Part shown: positions 1-5,389 of the stretch, piece after piece
Position numbering within the stretch: position 1 is the stretch's first letter
Layout: each line of letters begins with the position of its first letter
Program-made: the position numbers and the translations under genes
Source of the DNA: an uncultured Eubacteriales bacterium
GTDB taxonomy: Bacteria > Bacillota > Clostridia > Lachnospirales > Lachnospiraceae
NCBI GenBank assembly: GCA_949297565.1
Contig: CASFUI010000127.1
Location: forward strand, 1 to 7,547
Reading direction: 5' to 3'
Length of the DNA stretch: 7,547 nucleotides
The notes under the pieces: generated by a model
Database searches by the model: none
What the model was told of the DNA's origin: nothing
The model's input: the letters and a program-made list of their open reading frames with translations, nothing else

Positions 1-1939
1 AATTTTCTTTTACATATGAGCAGATAGTATTTATAACCTTTTCGTCTCCGATTGAGCAGTCAATACATAAATCATAATTGTCTTTATCTCCCCATATTTT
101 ATTTGAAATAACCTCATAATATGCGGCTCTTGATTTGTCGGACTGAAGTATATGCCGTTTGGCTTCGTTATATGTGTCGCTGTACATTTCCATTATTTTA
201 TTAATTCTGTATTCCATTGGCGCATATAAAAACACCCTTATTAAATTAGGGGCATCCCTTAAGACGTAGTCTGTACTTCTGCCCACAATTACGCAGTTCT
301 CTTTTTCGGCAATTAATTTTATTGTCTCGGACTGCTTTATAATAGAATCCTTTTCGGCATCCAGAGACAGATAAAATTTATATAATTCATCATCGCTGTA
401 TTTATCTTCAGTCAATAGGTTTTCGACTGCAAATTTTTTAATACCCTCTTTGTCATAGAAATTTATACCAAGTCTCCGGGCTGTTTTTCTTGCAATCTCT
501 TTTCCGCCTGTACCGTGCTGGCGGGAAATCGATATGACTAATTTTTGCGTTGAGAAAGAATTGTCTATTGCTGCAACCTTTTCTCTGTATGTCTGTTTTA
601 ATATGAAAATTGAAATAATAAATGTCAGAATTTCGGCTATCGGAAATGTCCACCACACTGTACTTACAACACTATCGGACAGCGTAAATATATAGGCTGT
701 CGGAAATACGAATATAACTAATCTGAGCAGCGATATAAATAACGGTTTTGCGGCGTAGCCGAAGGACTGCAATATTCCCTGAACGGCGATAGAAAATCCC
801 ATGAAAATATATCCGATGCTTGCAATTCTTAATGCTGTGGTACAAACATCTATAATCTCTGTGGAAGAGCCGCCCGTAAGGGCAAAAAGACCTGATAGCG
901 GGTGCGCGAAAATTTCAAAAAATACTGTTAAAATTAACGTGACTATTAAGGTATCCATAATGCCGTATTTAATGCAGTCGTTTATTCTGTCTTTATTTTT
1001 CATCCCGTAGTTAAATGATAATAGAGAGATTATAGTGTTAGACAATCCGAATGCAGAGAACAACGCTATCTGCTGAATTTTATAGTAAATACCGAATGAG
1101 CCGACAAGTATTGCCGGGTCAGCCTTAGATAAACCTAAAATAGCATTCATTCCCGCCATCATAACTGACAGGAGAGCCTGCATAATTGCGGCTGATATAC
1201 CTATACTGTAAATCTGTTTTATTAAGCCTGTTTCAGGTCTGATATATTTTAAGCTGCCGTTTATTTCTTTATTTTTTGTGTAATGAAATGCCATTGCCAC
1301 AAACAGTGACACAAACTGTCCTATAATCGTAGCCCATGCGGCGCCGGCGACGCCCATTTTCAACGGGAAGATAAATACATAATCGAGAATAATGTTTGTG
1401 AGCGCTCCCGAAATCTGCGCGATGGTAGATAACATCGTTCTTCCCGTTGACTGAAGAAATCTTTCATAAACGGTATAGCCGATTGCGCCGAGAGAAAAGC
1501 AGCAGCAGATTTTTAAATAGGTAGTTCCCATTTCTATAACTTCAGTGTTTCCTCCGGCAAAAAGTGAGATAAACGCCTCAGAGCCAAAAGCGCCGAATAT
1601 GAAAAACACCAGGAATATGCATATACTCAGGAAAATTCCGTTTCCTGCCGCTTTATTTACTTTTTCATGATTTTTTTCGCCTAAGCTTTTTGACAAGAGA
1701 GCGTTTAATCCTACACCCGTTCCTACGCCCACGGCAATAATAAGTATCTGTATGGGAAATGCCAATGTTAGTGCCTGGTTTGCGATGGCTCCCTTTTCGC
1801 CCATATTAGTTACAAAGATGCTGTCGACAACATTGTATAACGCCTGTAAAACCATTGATACAATCATTGGCAGTCCCATTTTCCAGAAGAGCTTTTTGAT
1901 AGGCGCCCTCGCCATTTTATTTTTTTGTGTTGCTTCCAT
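1..1939 (-). CDS. MATE-family efflux transporter fused to a C-terminal cytidylate-kinase-like domain (partial, 3' end outside window)
   Basis: I translated this by hand from the ATG at 1939; it stays open for 646 codons to the left edge, so the stop is missing. GGAGG (1946-1950) lies 6 nt before the start. Residues 1-455 are a MATE antiporter: the early segment ALYNIVDSIFV, the AVGVGTGVGLNALLSKSLGE region and about twelve hydrophobic helices in two similar halves. MATE proteins export drugs or metabolites using a Na+ or H+ gradient. After a short linker (about 451-465), residues 466-646 resemble the cytidylate-kinase-like family (Pfam Cytidylate_kin2): KLVISISRQHGTGGKEIA (glycine-rich loop, G476-K480), FYDKE (494-498), VGRSTDYVLRD (from V552), SRAAYY (R604) and WGDKDNYDLCID (from W616). 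The join is in frame: codon 646 begins at position 4, exactly 645 codons from the start. The kinase-like part should be cytoplasmic. Its substrate, and any link between phosphorylation and export, are unknown. The domain looks nearly complete, so the stop is probably close to the left edge. Confidence 0.9.
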   Translation of the reverse strand, partial: MEATQKNKMARAPIKKLFWKMGLPMIVSMVLQALYNVVDSIFVTNMGEKGAIANQALTLAFPIQILIIAVGVGTGVGLNALLSKSLGEKNHEKVNKAAGNGIFLSICIFLVFFIFGAFGSEAFISLFAGGNTEVIEMGTTYLKICCCFSLGAIGYTVYERFLQSTGRTMLSTIAQISGALTNIILDYVFIFPLKMGVAGAAWATIIGQFVSLFVAMAFHYTKNKEINGSLKYIRPETGLIKQIYSIGISAAIMQALLSVMMAGMNAILGLSKADPAILVGSFGIYYKIQQIALFSAFGLSNTIISLLSFNYGMKNKDRINDCIKYGIMDTLIVTLILTVFFEIFAHPLSGLFALTGGSSTEIIDVCTTALRIASIGYIFMGFSIAVQGILQSFGYAAKPLFISLLRLVIFVFPTAYIFTLSDSVVSTVWWTFPIAEILTFIISIFILKQTYREKVAAIDNSFSTQKLVISISRQHGTGGKEIARKTARRLGINFYDKEGIKKFAVENLLTEDKYSDDELYKFYLSLDAEKDSIIKQSETIKLIAEKENCVIVGRSTDYVLRDAPNLIRVFLYAPMEYRINKIMEMYSDTYNEAKRHILQSDKSRAAYYEVISNKIWGDKDNYDLCIDCSIGDEKVINTICSYVKEN

Positions 1940-1994
1940 TACTGTCCTCCATTTCTTCAGCGTGTACTGCTGATTATCGCTGTCTGCCCAAATA

Positions 1995-2036
1995 AAAAAG
2001 GACGTAAAACCAGTAATCTGGTTTTACGCCCTTTTT
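1995..2036 (-). terminator. Strong intrinsic terminator, probably bidirectional
   Basis: A 19-bp inverted repeat (1995-2013 with 2018-2036) has one A-C mismatch (2002/2029) and a TAAT loop (2014-2017). The core stem is CGTAAAACCAG/CTGGTTTTACG flanked by A- and T-runs. Read on the minus strand it ends in CCTTTTTTATT, a good terminator 43 nt after the stop of the 2080-2721 gene. On the plus strand it also ends in a T-run, but no plus-strand gene precedes it. Only about 55 nt separate it from the transporter start at 1939, and I see no convincing promoter there; GATAAT (complement of 1973-1978) is a possible -10 without a good -35. The transporter may therefore depend partly on read-through. Confidence 0.85.
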
Positions 2037-2079
2037 AAGCCACACGATATTTTTTAAATATCAGATTTTTAAAATTCTG

Positions 2080-2721
2080 TCAAGTTTTATTTTTTATGAA
2101 ATTCTGTGCTGATTTTTTGTCAGTTATCTTAGAAGGCTTGGATTTGATGACAATATACACGGCTGAAATTATGGTTGCGATTATTCCTAAAATTGCCGTC
2201 AGCGCAATAGTTATATACAGCGGGAGGCTGTAATGGTATTCGCTTACCACAACTGTGCCGGTATGAGCCGAAAGACCCGAATAATTCCAGTTTAAGTCCG
2301 CAGCCATATATTCGAGCAGCGGTTTAAGGTATGGGTCATTTTTTTTAAGCGCTGCATTCAGAGAGATATTTTCGAGCGTAAGAGGCGGCTTGCCCGCGTT
2401 GTTAAGGTAATCGCACGAAATAAGGTATATTGTGCATTTTTCGTTCTCGAGAGAGTAATAATAGTGCCCCTTTACGCTGTTGCGTACAAGATAGTCATAA
2501 CCTGTATAGTAGAGCTTTTCTGCTGAGATTTTCAAATATTTATCTCCCGCGTCATAATGAGAATCCATATCCTCTGAGGAGCTGCATTCTACTGGCGAAA
2601 AGCCGGAGAATATCGAGAGCCTTATACAGGCGGATACCGAAAAAATTGTAAAAATCAAAATCAGTATAAAGAACTGAAAATAATGATCGTGTATATTAAT
2701 CTGAGGTCTGGTAAGTTTCAT
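2080..2721 (-). CDS. Hypothetical membrane-anchored protein, two hydrophobic segments
   Basis: This is a complete 213-residue protein that I do not recognise by function. The ATG at 2721 is preceded by AAGGGA (2729-2734) with a 7-nt spacer. Residues 15-38 are strongly hydrophobic and followed by a polar region of about 125 residues rich in Tyr (LYYTGYDY, GHYYYS around 70-90) with C46, C96 and C103. A second hydrophobic helix spans about 165-192, and the tail 193-213 is basic (KSKPSK, DKK). The likely topology is a short cytoplasmic N-terminus, an extracytoplasmic domain between the helices, and a positively charged cytoplasmic tail. V29-S30-A31-C32 also fits a lipobox, so a lipoprotein signal is possible, although the C-terminal helix makes a plain two-pass protein more likely. 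It has its own promoter and terminator and so is probably monocistronic. No function can be assigned. Confidence 0.8.
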   Translation of the reverse strand: MKLTRPQINIHDHYFQFFILILIFTIFSVSACIRLSIFSGFSPVECSSSEDMDSHYDAGDKYLKISAEKLYYTGYDYLVRNSVKGHYYYSLENEKCTIYLISCDYLNNAGKPPLTLENISLNAALKKNDPYLKPLLEYMAADLNWNYSGLSAHTGTVVVSEYHYSLPLYITIALTAILGIIATIISAVYIVIKSKPSKITDKKSAQNFIKNKT

Positions 2722-2782
2722 TAATTTGTCCCTTGGTAATATTTAAGCTGTTATATCTGAGTTTGAAATTCATATATGTTTT

Positions 2783-2811
2783 AGTATAGAGCATATGAGC
2801 CGTCAATTCAA
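2783..2811 (-). promoter_or_regulatory. Sigma-A type promoter for the 2080-2721 gene
   Basis: On the minus strand, TTGAAT (complement of 2806-2811) and TATACT (complement of 2783-2788) are separated by exactly 17 nt. That is 4/6 and 5/6 matches to the vegetative consensus. It predicts a transcript starting near 2776 and a leader of about 55 nt before the ATG at 2721. Confidence 0.7.
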
Positions 2812-2823
2812 CCAAAAGCCGTC

Positions 2824-2853
2824 TGAAAAATAAGCTGCCGGGCTTATTTCTCA
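2824..2853. other. Hairpin in the divergent intergenic region
   Basis: AAATAAGC (2828-2835) and GCTTATTT (2842-2849) form a perfect 8-bp stem around the loop TGCCGG. It extends by three more pairs (2824-2826 with 2851-2853) across one A-C mismatch. It lies upstream of both divergent promoters, so it is not in either predicted transcript. It could be a weak terminator for antisense transcription on the minus strand (its arm there reads CTTATTTTTC), or a protein-binding site. The rest of 2722-3025 holds the two promoters, a very AT-rich stretch (2870-2960) and the leader hairpin described below. Confidence 0.4.
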
Positions 2854-2931
2854 ATCGGAGACCTCAAAAACAGCGTTAAAAAATGTATTATAAAATGCGC
2901 TGTAAATTGTGTTTTTTTATACATTGCTTTT

Positions 2932-2959
2932 TTTACAAAATCTTGTTACATTATATAGA
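2932..2959 (+). promoter_or_regulatory. Candidate promoter for the methyltransferase-hslO operon
   Basis: TTTACA (2932-2937, 5/6) and TATAGA (2954-2959, 4/6) are 16 nt apart in an AT-rich stretch. An overlapping alternative is TTGCTT (2924-2929) with TACATT (2947-2952), spacing 17. Either would give a leader of roughly 60-70 nt. Neither is strong, so the assignment is tentative. Confidence 0.4.
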
Positions 2960-2976
2960 TAGATTAAGGGCAACGG

Positions 2977-2999
2977 GCTGTCATAAGCGTGATGACAGC
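2977..2999 (+). other. Leader hairpin upstream of the methyltransferase
   Basis: GCTGTCAT (2977-2984) pairs perfectly with ATGACAGC (2992-2999) around a 7-nt loop. It lies inside the predicted 5' leader and ends 17 nt before the ribosome binding site. No T-run follows, so it is not a terminator. It could protect the 5' end or affect translation; I recognise no riboswitch. Confidence 0.4.
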
Positions 3000-3025
3000 G
3001 CAGCGCGCCGGAAATGAGGAGTACT

Positions 3026-3775
3026 ATGGAAGCGTACACTGGCTTTGCATATGTTTATGATGAATATATGGATAATATTCCATATGAAGAGTGGGGCAGA
3101 TATCTGATAGAGCTGTTAAAGGAGCAGGGAGTAACGGCGCCAATGACGGTTGTCGAGCTTGGCTGCGGTACGGGAACAGTTACAAGGCTGCTTGACAGGG
3201 AAGGTTATGACTGCATAGGAATAGACTTGTCTGAGGATATGCTGATGATTGCGTCCGAGAAAACATATGACAGTGAGCAGCAGATTGTATACAGCCATCA
3301 GGATATGAGGGATTTTGCGCTGCCGTATGAGGCGGAGGCTATGGTGAGCATAGGTGATTCAATGAACTATATAACTAATACAGATGACTTGGAGTCTGTA
3401 TTTTCCTGCGTAAAAAACGGACTTTCTGAAAACGGTGTGTTTATATTTGATTTAAAGACAATCCACTTTTTCAGAGATGTGTTAAGCGACAACACATATG
3501 CCGAAAATCGGGATGAATCCGCTTTTATATGGGATAACAGCTTTGACGGAGAAACCTGCAACAATATCTATAATCTGGCTGTGTTTGTCTTAAATGATGA
3601 GGGGAGTTTCGACAGGTACGAGGAGAATCACTGTCAGCACGGATTTACCCGGGAGGAAGTGCTTTTAGCGGCACGGCGAGCGGGACTGAAAAGCATTGCG
3701 GTATACGATGCGTTTACTCATGACGAGCCAAAGCAGGAAAGCGAGAGGCTATATTATATATTTAAGAGGAGTTAA
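3026..3775 (+). CDS. Class I SAM-dependent methyltransferase
   Basis: This is a 249-residue cytoplasmic methyltransferase of the Rossmann-fold class I type. Motif I is VVELGCGTGT (42-51), which binds S-adenosylmethionine. The acidic residue after strand 2 lies in IGIDLSEDML (D67), HQDMRDF (91-97) fits the adenine-contact region, and VSIGDSMNYI (107-116) fits the motif IV area. The target, whether small molecule, RNA or protein, cannot be told from sequence. I start at the ATG at 3026 because GAGGAG (3016-3021) lies just before it, although the 4-nt spacer is short. The in-frame ATG at 3014 overlaps that ribosome binding site and has none of its own; using it would add four residues (MRST). 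The stop (3773-3775) is 10 nt before hslO, so the two are probably co-transcribed and translationally linked. Confidence 0.88.
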   Translation: MEAYTGFAYVYDEYMDNIPYEEWGRYLIELLKEQGVTAPMTVVELGCGTGTVTRLLDREGYDCIGIDLSEDMLMIASEKTYDSEQQIVYSHQDMRDFALPYEAEAMVSIGDSMNYITNTDDLESVFSCVKNGLSENGVFIFDLKTIHFFRDVLSDNTYAENRDESAFIWDNSFDGETCNNIYNLAVFVLNDEGSFDRYEENHCQHGFTREEVLLAARRAGLKSIAVYDAFTHDEPKQESERLYYIFKRS

Positions 3776-3785
3776 GAGTGAAGGA

Positions 3786-4649
3786 ATGAAAGATTATATT
3801 GTAAGAGGAATTGCGGCAGATGGACAGATACGGGTGTTTGCCGCAACTGCAAAAGATGTGGTTGAGACGGCAAGACAGCGCCATGAGATGAGCCCTATTG
3901 CCACGGTAGCGCTGGGGCGTCTGCTCACAGCCGGGGCAATGATGGGTACAATGATGAAAAATGACTCTGATATTGTCACTATACAGATTAAGGGAAACGG
4001 TCCTATAGGCACAATGACAGTGACGGCGGATGCGCGCGGGCGTGTTAAGGGATTTGTGAGCAATCCGGGCGTTATGCTTCCATTAAAGGACGGAAAGCTT
4101 GATATTGCCGGGGCTTTGGGTATTGGCGTTTTGAGTGTTATAAAAGATATAGGACTGAGAGAGCCTTATGTGGGCGATACAATTCTTGTGACAAGCGAGA
4201 TAGGCGATGATTTGACATATTATTTTGCTACGAGTGAGCAGGTGCCGTCGTCAGTAGGTCTCGGAGTCCTTATGAATAAGGACAATACTGTCGCGCAGGC
4301 AGGAGGATTTATTGTTCAGCTTATGCCGGATGCGAAGGAGGAGACGGTCGCGGAGCTTGAAAAGCGTATAGGCGAGGTGAAGTCCGTGACAGAGCTCTTG
4401 GAGCAGGGGATGACGCCGGAGGAAATTCTTTCGCATATTCTCGGTGATATGGGGCTTGAAATCCTTGACAAAACAGAAACTCAATTTTACTGCAACTGCT
4501 CAAAGGAGAGAGTTGCCAAAGCAGTTATAAGTATAGGAAAAGAAGAACTTGAAAAGATGATAGAGGAGAATAAGCCGATAGAAGTCAAGTGTCATTTCTG
4601 CAATACGGCTTATAATTTCAGCGTGGACGAGCTCAAGGCTATGCTTTAA
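3786..4649 (+). CDS. hslO: Hsp33 family redox-regulated chaperonin HslO
   Basis: Hsp33 is a cytoplasmic holdase chaperone that is inactive when its four C-terminal cysteines bind zinc. It is switched on by oxidants plus heat or unfolding, when those cysteines form disulfides. The protein is 287 residues, the usual family length. The N-terminal domain has family segments such as the early MKDYIVRGIAADGQIR and SPIATVALGRLLTAGAMMG. The C-terminal switch is intact: C236-x-C238, 30 residues, then C269-x-x-C272, matching the family pattern CXC-X27-32-CXXC. The start at 3786 is the only ATG near the homologous N-terminus; the frame upstream of it runs inside the methyltransferase gene with no better start. 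Its ribosome binding site is odd: GAGGAG (3766-3771) is 14 nt away and GAAGGA (3780-3785) touches the ATG. This suggests coupling to translation of the preceding gene. Confidence 0.95.
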   Translation: MKDYIVRGIAADGQIRVFAATAKDVVETARQRHEMSPIATVALGRLLTAGAMMGTMMKNDSDIVTIQIKGNGPIGTMTVTADARGRVKGFVSNPGVMLPLKDGKLDIAGALGIGVLSVIKDIGLREPYVGDTILVTSEIGDDLTYYFATSEQVPSSVGLGVLMNKDNTVAQAGGFIVQLMPDAKEETVAELEKRIGEVKSVTELLEQGMTPEEILSHILGDMGLEILDKTETQFYCNCSKERVAKAVISIGKEELEKMIEENKPIEVKCHFCNTAYNFSVDELKAML

Positions 4650-4676
4650 GCCGAAATGCTTCGGGATAGGAGGCAA

Positions 4677-4812
4677 GTGTGAAAAATCACGCTGATGCGC
4701 TGATTTTTCACACGGCTATTTGTTTCTGAGCGAAAGCAAATAGCCCTGATGGCAGATGAGAAACCGCTTGCGCGGATTTCTCATCGCCTCTTCGCGACAA
4801 GTCGCTCAGAAA
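4677..4812. repeat. Modular palindromic element: consecutive and nested hairpins between hslO and the kinase gene
   Basis: Several inverted repeats sit back to back. IR1: 4677-4689 with 4701-4713, a perfect 13 bp (GTGTGAAAAATCA). IR2: 4714-4722 with 4737-4745, a perfect 9 bp (GGCTATTTG), beginning at the base after IR1. IR3: 4751-4767 with 4772-4788, about 16 bp with two bulged adenines and a TTGC loop. IR4: GCGA 4794-4797 with TCGC 4802-4805. A longer-range pair, TTTCTGAGCGA (4723-4733) with TCGCTCAGAAA (4802-4812), encloses IR3 and competes with IR4 and the loop of IR2. There is no coding gene and no T-tract, so it is not an ordinary terminator. It resembles a dispersed non-autonomous element of REP or MITE type, though family membership cannot be shown from one copy. 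It ends just before the kinase ribosome binding site. Confidence 0.8.
4679..4729 (+). other. 16-codon ORF behind a perfect ribosome binding site; likely remnant of the original kinase start
   Basis: AGGAGG (4668-4673) is followed after 5 nt by GTG (4679), and the frame reads MKNHADALIFHTAICF before TGA at 4727-4729. Its first three codons (GTG AAA AAT) equal those of the real kinase start at 4824. The simplest reading is that this was the original initiation site, now cut off by the palindromic element. It could still be translated as a short leader peptide, but the rest of the peptide is encoded by hairpin arms and shows no functional motif. Confidence 0.35.
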
Positions 4813-4821
4813 TGAGGATTG

Positions 4822-4832
4822 GTGTGAAAAAT
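4822..4832 (+). repeat. Right copy of an 11-bp direct repeat flanking the palindromic element
   Basis: GTGTGAAAAAT occurs at 4677-4687 and again at 4822-4832, 145 bp apart, with the palindromes between. The right copy carries the kinase GTG start. The arrangement looks like a target-site duplication. The same word also occurs inverted in the right arm of IR1, so duplication by another mechanism is possible. Confidence 0.6.
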
Positions 4833-5324
4833 ATTATACTTATCGGAATGCCCGGAAGCGGCAAGAGCACGCTGGGAGTTGTTCTGGCTAAAAAGCTGGG
4901 ATATAAATTTATAGATTCTGACCTTTTAATTCAGGAGAAATACGGCAAGACGCTTGAGAGACTTATTGAGGAGTATGGTGACGCCGGCTTTATCAAGCTT
5001 GAGAATGACGTAAACCGCGGCATTGAGGCGGAGCACACGGTCATTGCGACAGGGGGCAGCGCTGTATACGGAAGCGAGGCTATGGAGCATTTTAAGAGGA
5101 CAGGAACTGTAATATACCTTGAGGTTTCCGAGAGCGAGCTTGAGGAGCGCGTCGGCAGCCTTAAGGAGCGGGGAGTAGTGTCAAACGGAAAGACAAGCGT
5201 GGAAGAAATATTTGCTGACAGAAAAAATCTTTACCGCAAGTATGCGGATATTACATTTAATCAGAACGGAAAGAAAATCAGGGAGTCAGTTGAAGAGATG
5301 TATAATCTAATTGTCAGTTTATAA
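4824..5324 (+). CDS. Shikimate kinase family P-loop kinase (divergent; substrate uncertain)
   Basis: This is a 166-residue small kinase of the shikimate kinase (aroK/aroL) fold, normal length for that family. Canonical members phosphorylate the 3-hydroxyl of shikimate with ATP in the aromatic amino acid pathway. Visible motifs are Walker A GMPGSGKST (8-16), DSD (31-33) as the DxD Mg/substrate motif, ATGGSAVY (75-82) in place of GGG, a lid arginine (R116 in ERGVV rather than RPLL), and R133 in DRKNLYRKYAD. The shikimate-carboxylate arginine of the usual FRxxE motif is absent: the site reads F56-I-K-L-E60. The enzyme may therefore be a divergent shikimate kinase or use another substrate. I start at GTG 4824 because TGAGGA (4813-4818) is 5 nt upstream and the frame then begins MKNIILIGMPG. 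A longer in-frame start at ATG 4749 would add 25 residues encoded by the palindromic repeat and has no ribosome binding site. ATG 4812 also lacks one. Confidence 0.85.
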   Translation: MKNIILIGMPGSGKSTLGVVLAKKLGYKFIDSDLLIQEKYGKTLERLIEEYGDAGFIKLENDVNRGIEAEHTVIATGGSAVYGSEAMEHFKRTGTVIYLEVSESELEERVGSLKERGVVSNGKTSVEEIFADRKNLYRKYADITFNQNGKKIRESVEEMYNLIVSL

Positions 5325-5328
5325 TTGT

Positions 5329-5357
5329 TTGCAACGCATTCTAAAATGTTTTATACT
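5329..5357 (+). promoter_or_regulatory. Sigma-A type promoter for glnS
   Basis: TTGCAA (5329-5334, 4/6 to consensus) and TATACT (5352-5357, 5/6) are 17 nt apart. They sit right after the kinase stop codon (5322-5324). Transcription should start near 5364, giving a leader of about 26 nt. No terminator separates the kinase gene from this promoter, so read-through from upstream is also likely. There is no room for a T-box leader downstream of this start. Confidence 0.72.
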
Positions 5358-5389
5358 TTAACAACGTAGCGTTTAGGAGGAAAAATCAA

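Noticed and set aside
453..656. Minus-strand 67-codon ORF
   Set aside because: It lies in another frame of the same strand inside the MATE-kinase gene, whose own frame gives continuous family motifs across this stretch.
801..1010. Plus-strand ORFs at 801-1010 and 1752-1973
   Set aside because: Both are antisense to the transporter. They lack ribosome binding sites and their hydrophobic translations mirror the membrane-protein codons on the other strand.
3014..3025. ATG at 3014 as the methyltransferase start
   Set aside because: It overlaps the GAGGAG ribosome binding site that serves the ATG at 3026 and has no site of its own.
4651..4664. Small hairpin CCGAA-ATGC-TTCGG just after hslO as a terminator
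   Set aside because: The stem is only 5 bp and is followed by GGATAGGAGG rather than a T-run.
4677..4812. CRISPR array or tRNA gene in the hairpin block
   Set aside because: There are no regularly spaced direct repeats with unique spacers. The palindromes differ from one another, and no cloverleaf or tRNA-specific loop sequences are present.
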